Of a stretch of 64,000 nucleotides of DNA, positions 1 to 9,140 are shown piece by piece (the stretch's first letter is position 1; each line of letters starts with the position of its first letter). Made by a program: the position numbers and the translations under genes. This stretch comes from Methanoplanus endosymbiosus. Its GTDB lineage: Archaea; Halobacteriota; Methanomicrobia; Methanomicrobiales; Methanomicrobiaceae. The stretch spans positions 1,302,001-1,366,000 of the forward strand of contig NZ_CP096115.1 in assembly GCF_024662215.1 (NCBI RefSeq), written 5' to 3'. Under the pieces are notes generated by a model that saw only the letters and a list, made by a program, of their open reading frames with translations, did not search any database and was not told the origin of the DNA.

Positions 1-11
1 TAGCCATTATT

Positions 12-533
12 TTATGCTCCCAGACATTTATAGACGAGACATATGGTCTTTGCATCAACTATCTTCTCATCATCAATCATTTCGCGAAGATCACTGATTC
101 TGACCTTTACAACCGTTATATCCTCATCCGCATCCTTCTCAAACTCATCTGAAGGTAAAAGCCCTCTTGCCTCATAAAGGTAGATAATCTCATTTGTGTA
201 GCCCGGAGATGTAAAGATATATCCCCTGGGAATCATCTCAGATGCTGAAAAACCAGTCTCCTCAATGATTTCCCTCTTTGCGGTCTCTCCCGGAGATTCA
301 CCCTCCTCTATCGTGCCGGCCGGGGCTTCATAGATGTAATCATCCACAGCATACCTGTACTGTTTTATGAGATAACAGAATTCATCATCCACAGGAAGCA
401 TAGCAACTGCCCCTCCGGGTTTTACAACGATTCTCTCAAGTTTGACCCCGCCGGGAAGATCAATCAGTACTTTCTCGACTTTGAGCCTCTTGCCTTTGTA
501 AATTTCATCAACAAGTTCTTTTTTATCAGCCAT
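12..533 (-). CDS. NUDIX hydrolase, ADP-ribose pyrophosphatase-like
   Basis: This 173-residue protein probably hydrolyses a nucleoside diphosphate linked to another group, most likely ADP-ribose, in the cytoplasm. A complete Nudix box (G-x5-E-x7-RE-x2-EE-x-G) lies at about residues 73-95, with the REIIEETGF core that binds Mg2+. Just before it, QYRYAVDDYIYEAPAG matches the QYR...E.PAG signature of the ADP-ribose pyrophosphatase branch. Length is normal for the family. It lies 38 bp downstream of queC on the same strand, so it may be read from the que operon, but nothing ties its chemistry to deazaguanine synthesis. The family call is firm; the exact substrate is inferred. Confidence 0.88.
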   Translation of the reverse strand: MADKKELVDEIYKGKRLKVEKVLIDLPGGVKLERIVVKPGGAVAMLPVDDEFCYLIKQYRYAVDDYIYEAPAGTIEEGESPGETAKREIIEETGFSASEMIPRGYIFTSPGYTNEIIYLYEARGLLPSDEFEKDADEDITVVKVRISDLREMIDDEKIVDAKTICLVYKCLGA

Positions 534-571
534 TGAAATCAGACTCCACTCATTATTTTAGTTATATAACT

Positions 572-1312
572 TTAGTCACAGAGATTATTTCTGTATTCAA
601 TCGGATCACTTCTGCCGGCCTCTTTAAATGCCTTCAGCCTGAAATAGCAGGAATCACAGCTTCCGCATGCAGGATGATCATCCCTGTAGCATGACCATGT
701 GTACTCATATGGCACACCAAGTTCAAATCCCTTCTTTAATATCTCTGTTTTATTAAGGTTGACAAAAGGCGTTATAAGCTTTATATCTGTATCATCCGAA
801 GTGCCGAGATCAATCACCTTCTGAAAGGCATCAATAAATTCCGGGCGGCAGTCCGGATAACCACTGTAATCTGATGCCTGAACACCTATGAATATCGCAT
901 CCGCACCTTTGGCCTCAGCATAGCTTGTTGCAATTGAGAGGAGGTTTGCATTCCTGAACGGGACATAGGTATTAGGGATGCTCTCCCCGCCCTGATCATT
1001 ATCCCGGCTCAAATCCACAGCATCACCGGTAGATTTACCGGAATTATCATGATCATGGACAGTAAGCCCTTTGTCAGTCAGAGAACTGCCGCCAAAAGAG
1101 GAGAAGTAGTCCAGAGGGACAACAGCAAACTCTACTGCTCCAAGAAGTTCTGCAATCTTTTCAGCACACTGCCCCTCTTTCTTCTCAGTCCTCTGCCCAT
1201 ATGTCGTATGGAGGGCACAGATATCATACCCCATATCCTTTGCAAGATATGCAAGGGTTGATGAGTCCATACCACCTGAAAGAAGGCATACCGCTTTTTT
1301 ATTTTGAGCCAT
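572..1312 (-). CDS. queC: 7-cyano-7-deazaguanine synthase QueC
   Basis: QueC uses ATP and ammonia to turn 7-carboxy-7-deazaguanine into preQ0, which archaea insert at G15 of tRNA and convert to archaeosine. The PP-loop SGGMDSS sits at residues 12-18, and a Cys cluster near the C-terminus ([15 protein letters not shown]) supplies the structural zinc ligands. At 246 residues it is slightly longer than usual because of an Asp/Gly-rich insert at about residues 85-108. Its start overlaps the queE stop by one base, so the two are translationally coupled. queE and queD upstream complete the preQ0 pathway and make the assignment strong. Confidence 0.95.
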   Translation of the reverse strand: MAQNKKAVCLLSGGMDSSTLAYLAKDMGYDICALHTTYGQRTEKKEGQCAEKIAELLGAVEFAVVPLDYFSSFGGSSLTDKGLTVHDHDNSGKSTGDAVDLSRDNDQGGESIPNTYVPFRNANLLSIATSYAEAKGADAIFIGVQASDYSGYPDCRPEFIDAFQKVIDLGTSDDTDIKLITPFVNLNKTEILKKGFELGVPYEYTWSCYRDDHPACGSCDSCYFRLKAFKEAGRSDPIEYRNNLCD

Positions 1313-1926
1313 TATTTCACACCAATTATCTTATGCAGCTGAATCTGCATTCTGCATGGGAGTTTATTATCCAGAATATAATCTGAAACAGCCCTGTAGT
1401 CAGATCCGGATACAGGCGAGAGAAATATTTCCGGAAGGGAAGCACAGGATTGTATAACATTCTCAGCGTATTCCAGATCCTCCTTCCCGGAGACTACGAA
1501 TTTAACAGAATCCCTGTTTCGCAGTTTTTTAAGGAGGGAGAGATCACTGACCTCACCTGAAGACGGACATTTAACGTCCATGCAGATCGAAGCAAAATCC
1601 ATCAGCGGGGTCGGATCTATTGTCCCGTTAGTCTCTATATCGATGATATATCCTTCTGAATCAAGGGCACTTAAGAGAGGAAGAAGTTCATCCATCCACA
1701 GGAGGGGTTCTCCGCCGGTAATGCAGATGTTGCTAAAACTCCTCTTCTTAATCTCACCGATGACCTCATCGGGAGTCATCTCCTCCCCGGATGTACCGTC
1801 CTGTGATTCAGGCGTATCACACCAGGCGCACCTGAGGTTGCACCCGGAAAATCTGACAAAGGTCGTGGGACGGCCCTGATTCTTTCCTTCTCCCTGAAGG
1901 CTGCTGAAAATCTCTACTACTTTCAT
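1312..1926 (-). CDS. queE: 7-carboxy-7-deazaguanine synthase QueE (radical SAM)
   Basis: QueE is the radical SAM enzyme that contracts 6-carboxytetrahydropterin to 7-carboxy-7-deazaguanine. The cluster-binding motif CNLRCAWCD (C-x3-C-x2-C) is at residues 29-36, preceded by the family N-terminus [20 protein letters not shown]. The ITGGEPLL segment follows. The length of 204 residues is typical. It is the middle gene of queD-queE-queC, 26 bp after queD and overlapping queC by one base. Confidence 0.95.
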   Translation of the reverse strand: MKVVEIFSSLQGEGKNQGRPTTFVRFSGCNLRCAWCDTPESQDGTSGEEMTPDEVIGEIKKRSFSNICITGGEPLLWMDELLPLLSALDSEGYIIDIETNGTIDPTPLMDFASICMDVKCPSSGEVSDLSLLKKLRNRDSVKFVVSGKEDLEYAENVIQSCASLPEIFLSPVSGSDYRAVSDYILDNKLPCRMQIQLHKIIGVK

Positions 1927-1952
1927 ATCTGGTTTTTCCGGTTAAATCCAAA

Positions 1953-2363
1953 TTACTCGGTTATGTTCCAGTCAGCATAGCAGGATGTTGACTCCCACAC
2001 CCGGCAGCGTGTGACTGTTGCAGTGATGCCTGCATTGTCACATTCTGCCTGAATATCAGCAGCAATTCTTTCAGATAGAAGCTCACTGGTTGGGTCACCG
2101 TCTGTTTTAATTACTTCCTGAAACTGACCAAGGCATTCTGCCATAGGGTCATCCTTATTCAGGATGACCTCATGATCATAGCGGTTCACAGCCTCTTTAA
2201 TCACATTATAATCAATAAGAATCATGCTGTCACCAGCAGTCTCACCCTCTGCCCAGACCTCAATTCTCCACTGATGTCCGTGAAGTCTGTTACACTTCCC
2301 TTTATAGTGCATAAGCCTGTGGCTTGCCTCAATATATACTTCCTTGTAGATGCGTATAGTCAT
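1953..2363 (-). CDS. queD: 6-carboxy-5,6,7,8-tetrahydropterin synthase QueD
   Basis: QueD (PTPS family) makes 6-carboxytetrahydropterin from dihydroneopterin triphosphate, the first dedicated preQ0 step. Zinc ligands are visible as the His of EASHRL and the two His of LHGH, and the catalytic Cys is in GKCNRLHGH. I place the start at the ATG at 2363. An in-frame GTG at 2372 also exists, but it forms part of GTGAT, a good SD four bases before that ATG. The product is about 136 residues. It leads the que operon. Confidence 0.93.
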   Translation of the reverse strand: MTIRIYKEVYIEASHRLMHYKGKCNRLHGHQWRIEVWAEGETAGDSMILIDYNVIKEAVNRYDHEVILNKDDPMAECLGQFQEVIKTDGDPTSELLSERIAADIQAECDNAGITATVTRCRVWESTSCYADWNITE

Positions 2364-2660
2364 AATTATCACAAATTCCCTGAACAGTATTTATACCCCG
2401 GAAGTAATGGACTATACTATCAGTACAGGTTTTGCAGGAACAAAAAACTGCCTGGAATCAGATATAATTTCAGCCATGCAAAGAGGCGGACATTACGCGC
2501 ATAGAGAAATACTGACAAAACAGTCACAATATGTGATATAATTAAGAAACAGCCAGACAGGCAGACCTGACAGCAAAACTAAAAAAACGACAATTTCAAC
2601 CCAATTGGCCAATCAAAAGATAAAATGAAGAAATTAACAGGCGCAACATTCCGGTGGACA

Positions 2661-2670
2661 AAAATATATG
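2661..2670 (+). promoter_or_regulatory. TATA box for candidate ncRNA
   Basis: AAAATATATG is a good archaeal TATA box. Counting about 27 bp from its centre puts a start site near 2693, just before a chain of stem-loops at 2701-2838 and about 370 bp ahead of rps12. This is inferred from sequence only. Confidence 0.4.
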
Positions 2671-2692
2671 AAACCGGACAAAACGCGCAGAA

Positions 2693-2838
2693 ATGGAAGA
2701 TGAGTAATAGATATTAATACTCAGTAAGTCAAGATTTTAGGGAGAAATCTGGTACCGGTGGCAGCGGCGGTGAGGACAGCGGCGCTCGTGTATCTGCCCG
2801 TTTCCTGACAATTCAAAAAGATTAGCCTCGATCTTTTT
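2693..2838 (+). ncRNA. Candidate structured ncRNA upstream of rps12
   Basis: The 694-bp gap between queD and rps12 holds no convincing gene, but 2701-2838 has four consecutive perfect stems. TGAGTA pairs with TACTCA (2701-2706/2718-2723), and AGATTT with AAATCT (2732-2737/2745-2750). GGCAG pairs with CTGCC around a GC-rich loop (2760-2764/2794-2798). AAAAAGAT pairs with ATCTTTTT (2815-2822/2831-2838), a terminator-like stem ending in T5. A TATA box stands at the right distance upstream. It does not resemble tRNA, SRP RNA or RNase P RNA by eye. It could instead be part of a long ribosomal-protein leader. Confidence 0.4.
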
Positions 2839-2967
2839 CAGAGTTCTCATGGATCACTCAATAGCCACAATTTATCAATTTCAGGCGCCCAGCGCAAAAT
2901 TAAGAGGCAAAAAATAGTATTTCCGGATGCGGGCAGCTATGTCACATCAGGAATTACGGCCACAAAG

Positions 2968-3038
2968 GAAAGACCTGTCTTTCTGATGAGGCACCCCAGG
3001 AAAACATCTGCATCCTGAAGAGGAAAAAGGTGTTTTCC
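2968..3038 (+). promoter_or_regulatory. rps12 leader with competing hairpins
   Basis: Within 70 bases of the rps12 start, GGAAAACA (2999-3006) can pair perfectly with TGTTTTCC (3031-3038). The same 3' strand can instead pair with GGAAAA at 3022-3027. A further palindrome, GAAAGAC-CT-GTCTTTC, lies at 2968-2983. Two upstream strands competing for one downstream strand is what a switchable leader or an r-protein autoregulatory site would look like. No experimental support is implied. Confidence 0.35.
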
Positions 3039-3066
3039 AACAAAAAATATACATTGAGGTTATTCA

Positions 3067-3495
3067 ATGGGAAACGGTAAATTCGCAGCAAGAAAGTGTA
3101 AAAGCGATGCCAAGAAGAACAGATGGCGCGACCCGAATTACGCGAGACGCCAGCTTGGTCTTGACATCAAGTCCGATCCTCTGGAAGGAGCACCACAGGG
3201 ACGCGGTATTGTACTCGAAAAGGTAGGAGTAGAGGCAAAACAGCCAAACTCAGCTATCCGTAAGTGTGTCCGTGTTCAGCTTATCAAAAACGGCCGCCAG
3301 GTCACTGCATTCGCAGTCGGCGACGGCGCTATCAACTTCATTGATGAGCACGACGAAGTCACCATCGAAGGTATCGGCGGTCGTCTCGGCCGTTCAAAGG
3401 GAGATATTCCGGGAGTTCGTTTCCAGGTTACAGAAGTAAACAACGTCTGTCTCCGTGAAATGGTTCTTGGAAGGAAAGAGAAGCCACGCAGGTGA
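3067..3495 (+). CDS. rps12: 30S ribosomal protein S12 (uS12)
   Basis: Decoding-centre protein of the small subunit, 142 residues as usual for archaea. The invariant loop with [15 protein letters not shown] is present, followed by the [14 protein letters not shown] and [12 protein letters not shown] segments. The SD GAGGTT precedes the ATG by six bases. It opens the str-type operon with rps7 and EF-2. The S12 start is preceded by a structured leader that may regulate the operon. Confidence 0.97.
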   Translation: MGNGKFAARKCKSDAKKNRWRDPNYARRQLGLDIKSDPLEGAPQGRGIVLEKVGVEAKQPNSAIRKCVRVQLIKNGRQVTAFAVGDGAINFIDEHDEVTIEGIGGRLGRSKGDIPGVRFQVTEVNNVCLREMVLGRKEKPRR

Positions 3496-3500
3496 TCCCT

Positions 3501-4136
3501 ATGACAGCAGAAGAAATAATCGAAAATACAGAAGCTCCCGTTGTGGAAGAAGCAGAAGAGCCACAAACCAGACCGTGCTACCTCCTCTTCAACAAATGGG
3601 ACCTCTCAGAAGTCCAGATCAACGATCCGGGTCTTGTCCGCTATGTCAGTGTTGACTCACTTATTGTCCCGCACTCAGGCGGAAGGTACCAGCACCAGCA
3701 GTTTGCAAAATCAAATATGCTCATTGTTGAGCGCCTGATTAACAGGCTGATGCAGACTGAGGCAAATACCGGTAAAAAAGAACTTACAACCAGAATTGTA
3801 AAGGATGCCTTTGATATCGTCAACAAGAAGACAAAGAGAAACCCTGTTGAGGTTTTAATTGACGCTATTGCAAATGCAGGCCCACGTGAAGAGACCGTAC
3901 GTCTGAAGTATGGTGGTATCAACGTACCAAAGTCAGTCGATACAGCACCACAGCGCCGTATTGATACTGCACTTATCTTCCTTGCACGTGCTGTCCTTCA
4001 GGCAAGCCACAAAAAGAAGAAACCTGTCGCTGCATGTCTTGCAGATGAGCTTATCGCCGCTGCCGCAGGTGAATCACGCAGTTTTGCTGTTTCAAAGAAA
4101 GAAGAACGCGAACGTGTTGCAAAATCTGCACGTTAA
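3501..4136 (+). CDS. rps7: 30S ribosomal protein S7 (uS7)
   Basis: S7 nucleates assembly of the 30S head by binding 16S rRNA. Conserved blocks include [15 protein letters not shown] and [19 protein letters not shown] choose the ATG at 3501. An in-frame GTG at 3492 overlaps the S12 stop, but the bases AGGTGAT there form a near-perfect SD ending four bases before the ATG. The acidic N-terminal extension is typical of archaeal S7. It follows rps12 directly and is coupled to it. Confidence 0.96.
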   Translation: MTAEEIIENTEAPVVEEAEEPQTRPCYLLFNKWDLSEVQINDPGLVRYVSVDSLIVPHSGGRYQHQQFAKSNMLIVERLINRLMQTEANTGKKELTTRIVKDAFDIVNKKTKRNPVEVLIDAIANAGPREETVRLKYGGINVPKSVDTAPQRRIDTALIFLARAVLQASHKKKKPVAACLADELIAAAAGESRSFAVSKKEERERVAKSAR

Positions 4137-4173
4137 TATAATAAATTAATTACTTTTTTTTGGTGAATCTTAC

Positions 4174-6369
4174 ATGACCAGACGAAAAAAGATGGTAGAA
4201 AGAGTTACAGGACTGATGTCAAATCCGGAGAACATCAGAAACATCGGTATTGTAGCTCACATTGATCACGGAAAGACAACACTCTCAGACAACCTCCTTG
4301 CAGGTGCAGGCATGATCAGTGATGAGATTGCCGGAAAAGCATGCTGGATGGACTCTGATGAGGAAGAGCAGGCACGTGGAATTACAATTGATTCCTCAAA
4401 CGTCTCAATGGTTCACACGTACAAGGGAAAAGAGTACCTCATCAACATGATTGATACACCAGGTCACGTTGACTTCGGTGGGGATGTCACACGCGCAATG
4501 CGTGCTGTTGACGGTGCAGTCGTTCTTGTGGATGCTGTTGAGGGAACAATGCCTCAGACTGAGACTGTTCTTCGCCAGGCACTCAAAGAGGGTGTAATGC
4601 CCGTTCTCTTCATAAACAAAGTTGACCGTCTTATCAATGAACTTAAAGTTGATGAGATGGAGATGCAGATCCGCCTTGGAAAGGTAATCGACAAGGTCAA
4701 CAAGCTCATCAAAGGAATGAACGAAGAGGCCTACAAGAACGGATGGAAACTTGACGCAGCAGACGGCAGAGTTGCATTCGGATCAGCTCTCTATAACTGG
4801 GCAATATCAGTACCGTATATGAAAGAGAGTGGCATCTCATTCAAGGATGTCTATGATCTCTGTAAAGCAGAGAACATGAAGGAGCTTGGAAAAAGAAGTC
4901 CGCTCTGCGACGTTGTTCTTGACATGGTTGTCCGCCACCTTCCAAATCCGGATCAGGCCCAGAAACGCCGTGTACCTATCATCTGGCAGCACGGAGATCC
5001 AAGCACAGCTGAAGGCAAATCAATGCTCTCCTGCGATCCAAACGGGGCTGCATGCCTGATGGTCACTGACATCTCATTTGACCAGCACGCAGGAGAAGTT
5101 GCAACAGGCCGTCTCTTCTCAGGCACACTCAGACGCGGCAGTGAACTGTACGTCATGGGATCTGCAATGAAAGTCAACCGCCTCACACAGGTAGGTATCT
5201 TCATGGGTGCTGAGAGAATTGAAGTTGAGTCACTTCCGGCAGGAAACATCGCAGCTGTAACAGGCCTTAAAGATGCAATTGTCGGATCAACAGTCAGCTC
5301 CCTTATGGATATGACTCCGTTTGAGTCGCTCAAGCACTACTCAGAACCTGTCATGACAGTTGCTGTCGAGGCAAAGAACATGAAGGATCTTCCAAAGCTC
5401 GTTACTGTCTTAAGACAGGTTGCAAAGGAAGACCCGACAGTCCGTGTCACAATCGATGAAGAGACAGGAGAGCACCTCATCTCAGGTATGGGAGAGCTTC
5501 ACCTTGAGATCATCACCGGACGTATTGCACGTGACAAAGGTGTTGAGATCGTAACCTCCCCGCCAATTGTTGTGTACCGTGAAACAGTCACAGGAAGAGC
5601 AGGCCCGGTTGAAGGTAAGTCACCTAACCGCCACAACAGATTCTACATCATAGTTGAACCTATGGCTGAAAACATTGTCAAGCTCATCAAAGACGGTGAA
5701 CTCTCAATGGATATGCCACAGATGGAACGCCGTGAACTCCTTCGCGAATCAGGATTTGACAAGGACGAAGCAAAGAGTCTCAAAGCAATTGAGGGAACAA
5801 ATATATTCCTCGATATGACAAAGGGTATCCAGTACCTGAATGAAACAATGGAACTTGTTCTTGACGGATGGCGCGAGGCACTTGAGGGCGGACCTCTTGC
5901 AGATGAACTTGTGCAGAATGTCAAGATCAGCCTGGTTGATGTAAAACTTCACGAGGATGCAATCCACCGTGGCCCTGCACAGGTTATTCCGGCAGTCCGT
6001 TCAGCTGTAAAAGCAGGTCTTCTTATGGCCGGCGATTCACTTCTTGAACCTATGCAGAATATCCAGATCACAGTGCCGCAGGATCACATGGGCAGTGCAA
6101 CAGGACTTCTCCAGGGACGCCGTGGACAGGTCTATGATATGCAGTCCGAAGGTGACACCATGATAGTCTCCGGTAAAGCGCCGGTTGCAGAACTCTTTGG
6201 TTTTGCAGGCGATATCCGTTCAGCAACTGAAGGCCGTGCAATGTGGTCCACAGAATTTGCAGGATTTGAGACCATTCCGCAGGGAATGCTCAAAGAGATT
6301 GTAAAAGCTATCAGGCAGCGCAAAGGCCTTAAGGAACAGATCCCTGAGCCTGCTGACTACCTGGCATAA
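4174..6369 (+). CDS. fusA: Translation elongation factor 2 (aEF-2)
   Basis: GTPase that drives ribosomal translocation, 731 residues. The GTP-binding motifs are [10 protein letters not shown] (G1), DTPGH (G3) and NKVD (G4). The diphthamide context LHEDAIHRG is intact, placing the modifiable His at about residue 598, which marks it as the archaeal/eukaryal factor rather than bacterial EF-G. The SD GGTGA lies about six bases before the ATG. It follows rps12-rps7. EF-1alpha and rps10, which follow EF-2 in many archaea, are absent here: the next genes are archaellins on the other strand. Confidence 0.98.
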   Translation: MTRRKKMVERVTGLMSNPENIRNIGIVAHIDHGKTTLSDNLLAGAGMISDEIAGKACWMDSDEEEQARGITIDSSNVSMVHTYKGKEYLINMIDTPGHVDFGGDVTRAMRAVDGAVVLVDAVEGTMPQTETVLRQALKEGVMPVLFINKVDRLINELKVDEMEMQIRLGKVIDKVNKLIKGMNEEAYKNGWKLDAADGRVAFGSALYNWAISVPYMKESGISFKDVYDLCKAENMKELGKRSPLCDVVLDMVVRHLPNPDQAQKRRVPIIWQHGDPSTAEGKSMLSCDPNGAACLMVTDISFDQHAGEVATGRLFSGTLRRGSELYVMGSAMKVNRLTQVGIFMGAERIEVESLPAGNIAAVTGLKDAIVGSTVSSLMDMTPFESLKHYSEPVMTVAVEAKNMKDLPKLVTVLRQVAKEDPTVRVTIDEETGEHLISGMGELHLEIITGRIARDKGVEIVTSPPIVVYRETVTGRAGPVEGKSPNRHNRFYIIVEPMAENIVKLIKDGELSMDMPQMERRELLRESGFDKDEAKSLKAIEGTNIFLDMTKGIQYLNETMELVLDGWREALEGGPLADELVQNVKISLVDVKLHEDAIHRGPAQVIPAVRSAVKAGLLMAGDSLLEPMQNIQITVPQDHMGSATGLLQGRRGQVYDMQSEGDTMIVSGKAPVAELFGFAGDIRSATEGRAMWSTEFAGFETIPQGMLKEIVKAIRQRKGLKEQIPEPADYLA

Positions 6370-6400
6370 TATTTTTTTAATTTAAATAATTTTTTTACCC
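6361..6400 (+). terminator. T-rich terminator after EF-2
   Basis: Immediately after the EF-2 stop there are two T tracts (seven T near 6372 and again near 6391), the form archaeal transcription terminators usually take. There is no strong hairpin. It separates the ribosomal operon from the convergent archaellin genes. Confidence 0.5.
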
Positions 6401-6511
6401 GGAAAATTACCCCGCATGGTACGGTTTTAATCCGGAATTATTCCGGATTCCAGACTTTTCAGACTTATCAGCCGGAAGATCCAAACTAATTGACAATTCC
6501 GCACTAAAATT

Positions 6512-7111
6512 CTAAAGTACCACATAACACTTTGATTCAAGCCCTGCCGGAATTTCCTTCCTCAGAGTCATAACAGCACAGTCAGACGGCTGAATTTCGA
6601 CAGTAAAGTCCTCATATGGCAGCAGTAAATTGAGCAGTTTCAAATCCAGAACAAATATCTCGCCGGATTCAAGGAAGTTATTTTCGTCACCATTGCTGAC
6701 AGATTTTATGCTCCAGTGATTTATTGCCGGACTTTCAGTCATTAAAGGATCGGATGGAATTAATTCATCATAGTGATCCCTGCTTATACAGACAACATTG
6801 ACCTTTGTGAAGTCAACAGGATCGCCTGTTGGATTTATTGAAACCGGGATTAATATCAGATCCACCCTTACCGGGGAAAAATGCCGGTTTACACCCGCAT
6901 ACATATCACCATTCAGATTCAGGAAAGTTGATGACATGCCCACACCATCATGAACTGATTTTACATCCTGTGCAGCAGCATTAAATCCGGCATCCAGAAC
7001 CACATACGAGAATACAGCAGCCACAATAACAAATGCAATAAGGACTATTGCAGCTTCAAGTCCCGTAAATGCCTCTTCATCTGCGATTGCAGTAAAAATC
7101 CCCCCAGACAT
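6512..7111 (-). CDS. Archaellin (archaeal flagellin) 2
   Basis: Structural subunit of the archaellum filament or a close archaellin-like protein. After a short leader ending DEEA comes the diagnostic type IV pilin-like hydrophobic helix FTGLEAAIVLIAF, then VAAVFSYVVLDAGF. The pre-archaellin peptidase should cut before the Phe. I start at the ATG at 7111; the in-frame GTG at 7120 lies within the weak SD GTGGAT. The product is about 199 residues with a beta-rich C-terminal domain. It lies about 47 bp after the first archaellin and is probably co-transcribed. None of the arl motor genes is in this window. Confidence 0.88.
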   Translation of the reverse strand: MSGGIFTAIADEEAFTGLEAAIVLIAFVIVAAVFSYVVLDAGFNAAAQDVKSVHDGVGMSSTFLNLNGDMYAGVNRHFSPVRVDLILIPVSINPTGDPVDFTKVNVVCISRDHYDELIPSDPLMTESPAINHWSIKSVSNGDENNFLESGEIFVLDLKLLNLLLPYEDFTVEIQPSDCAVMTLRKEIPAGLESKCYVVL

Positions 7112-7158
7112 TCTATCCACACAAAAAAATAACTAAAATCAGACCATGACAGTTTATT

Positions 7159-7719
7159 TCAGACAAGTTCGTAGTAATCATTCTTAACCAGATTATCAGG
7201 AATATCACGACTGAAAAATATCCCGTGCCCTTCAGACGGAATGACAGAGCACTTAAATGAATCCCCTCCGGCAAGTGAGACGGAATCAGGATAAATCCTG
7301 ACCCTCAGAATTTCACCATCCTCAAGAATGTTGTCATCATCCGGACTTATTTTCCAGACATATTCAACAGATGAATCTCCCGGAGGGAAATCCTTAATAA
7401 ATTCATCAGTAGAGATTTCATACGAAATTTTATTGATATCAATGCCTGTTCCGCCTCCGCACTGCTCAAGATAAAACATTATGTACCTCAGTTCAGGATC
7501 AGATACTTTTACTTTGGCAACAACCGTTCCAAAGAGATTAAGGGAATTTGAAGTCTCCTTCAGGCCTGAATTTATGACCTCCTCACTCTTCTCCGTCACA
7601 AAAAAACCGGTTCCAAGCACAACAAAGGAAAATACTGCCGCAACTACGACAAATGAGATCAAAACTATTGCAGCCTCAAGCCCTGTGAAGGCCTCAAAAC
7701 TCCCGGACCCCGACACCAT
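7159..7719 (-). CDS. Archaellin (archaeal flagellin) 1
   Basis: A 186-residue archaellin with a ten-residue leader followed by FTGLEAAIVLISF and VLGTGFFVTEKSEEVI, the classic N-terminal helix that packs in the filament core. Cleavage is expected after FEA. The downstream gene has the same helix but a different C-terminal half, so the two are paralogous subunits (major and minor, or alternating). A TATATATAA run lies only about ten bases before the ATG, so the real promoter is probably further upstream. Confidence 0.9.
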   Translation of the reverse strand: MVSGSGSFEAFTGLEAAIVLISFVVVAAVFSFVVLGTGFFVTEKSEEVINSGLKETSNSLNLFGTVVAKVKVSDPELRYIMFYLEQCGGGTGIDINKISYEISTDEFIKDFPPGDSSVEYVWKISPDDDNILEDGEILRVRIYPDSVSLAGGDSFKCSVIPSEGHGIFFSRDIPDNLVKNDYYELV

Positions 7720-7950
7720 TATTTCTTATATATAACCCATCATATTAAAGATTCCGGTTTGCAACCATACACAACATTATATATTAAAACAGGCCGCAGC
7801 CAAAATATAAAATTATTCCCGACAACTTCAGGAAGATATTTCAGCTCACCACGACTACATAATCCTAAATACTTATTCCGGCATGCAGTCCGGAATGTAT
7901 AATAACCAAACTATTTATGCCCATATGAGCATAATTAACAGAGGTAAATT

Positions 7951-8265
7951 ATGAAAGTAGCAGTAACATCCAAAGGGGAAAATAAAGATTCGGTTTTTGA
8001 AGGAAGATTTGGAAGAACACCATATTTCCTCATATTTGACACTGAATCAGATGAATGTAAGGCAGTTAAAAATCCATACTCTCAGGAGGCATCAGGTGTC
8101 GGCCCAAGAGCTGCACAGCTTCTTGTTGATAACAGTGTAAATAAGGTCATCACCGGAAATGTCGGTGGAAATGCTGCATCTGCACTTCAGATGGCAGGAA
8201 TTGAAGTTGTTCTCGACCGTAACGGCGGCAGTGCCGAAGAAGTGTATAACAAAAATAAGGCCTGA
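7951..8265 (+). CDS. NifX/NafY-like dinitrogenase cofactor family protein
   Basis: A 104-residue single-domain protein of the NifX/NifB-C-terminal (MTH1175-like) fold: VAVTSKG..., FGRTPYFLIFD, VGPRAAQLL and the glycine-rich VITGNVGGNAA are the family blocks. Nitrogenase relatives carry Fe-S or FeMo-cofactor precursors, but stand-alone archaeal members have no settled role. The SD AGAGGT is well placed. It starts a tightly packed five-gene operon with two Fe-S ATPases and a second NifX-like protein, suggesting Fe-S or metal-cluster handling. No nif structural genes are present here. Confidence 0.85.
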   Translation: MKVAVTSKGENKDSVFEGRFGRTPYFLIFDTESDECKAVKNPYSQEASGVGPRAAQLLVDNSVNKVITGNVGGNAASALQMAGIEVVLDRNGGSAEEVYNKNKA

Positions 8266-8279
8266 TTCAGGAGAACCTG

Positions 8280-9140
8280 ATGAAGATAGCGGTTGCAAGC
8301 GGCAAGGGCGGAACAGGAAAATCCACAGTATCTGTAAACCTTGCATACAGCCTTGCATTAAGAGAGAAAGTGGTTCTTGCAGACTGTGATGTTGAGGAGC
8401 CAAATCTTCATCTCTTCTTTGATGCAGAGGAGACTGAAAAAGAGGTTAAAGTGCCTCTGCCTGAATTTGACATGGAAAAATGCACACTCTGCGGAGACTG
8501 TGCGAGGTTCTGCAATTATGGTGCACTGATTGTCGGAAAAGATAAACTTCTCTTCTTAAAAGAGATGTGTCATTCATGCGGCGGATGCAGAATACTATGC
8601 CCTGCTGATGCAGTAAGCGAAACAGAAGTTTCTATAGGCAGAATTCTCACATCACAGCCCTCAGAAAATCTGACACTGATTACAGGCATACTTAATATCG
8701 GCGAGATAAAAGCGCCTGATGTGATTAAGGATGTCAAAAAAGCGGCAGAGAAAATCACCGGTTCACAGATAACCATCCTTGATTCACCACCGGGCACTGC
8801 CTGTTCAATGGTTGAAACTGTTGACAGCATTGACTTTTCCATTCTGGTTGCAGAATCAACACCATTTGGAATGCATGACATAAAACTTGCCGCAGAGGTT
8901 GTAAAGGAGAGAAACATTCCGGCATGTATAGTCATAAACAGAAGTGACGGACAGGATGAAGTAATTGAAATACTTTCAGAAGAGATGAATATACCCATCC
9001 TGATGAGAATTCCGTTTGAAAAAGAGATTGCAGAGATACAGGGCAACGGAGAGATACTCTCTGCACATTCTGAAAAATACCAGAAAGAATTTCTGGCACT
9101 GTTTGATGAAATTCAGAAGATGGCAGGGGGTGAAGCATGA
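8280..9140 (+). CDS. MinD-superfamily ATPase with inserted ferredoxin domain (copy 1)
   Basis: A 286-residue P-loop ATPase with the deviant Walker A GKGGTGKS (about residues 9-16). A 2[4Fe-4S] ferredoxin module is inserted at about residues 60-110: CTLCGDCARFC and CHSCGGCRILCP. The Walker B-like LDSPPG follows. The family is thought to assemble or carry Fe-S or metal clusters in an ATP-dependent way, related to Mrp/NBP35. The SD AGGAGAACC precedes the ATG. Its stop overlaps the start of copy 2 by four bases. Confidence 0.9.
   Translation: MKIAVASGKGGTGKSTVSVNLAYSLALREKVVLADCDVEEPNLHLFFDAEETEKEVKVPLPEFDMEKCTLCGDCARFCNYGALIVGKDKLLFLKEMCHSCGGCRILCPADAVSETEVSIGRILTSQPSENLTLITGILNIGEIKAPDVIKDVKKAAEKITGSQITILDSPPGTACSMVETVDSIDFSILVAESTPFGMHDIKLAAEVVKERNIPACIVINRSDGQDEVIEILSEEMNIPILMRIPFEKEIAEIQGNGEILSAHSEKYQKEFLALFDEIQKMAGGEA

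Noticed and set aside
719-745. T-loop-like TTCAAATCC suggesting a tRNA
   Set aside because: It lies inside queC and no acceptor or anticodon stem can be formed around it. No tRNA was found anywhere in the window.
2350-2541. 63-codon plus-strand frame at the queD start
   Set aside because: It overlaps queD on the opposite strand, lacks an SD and shows no family features.
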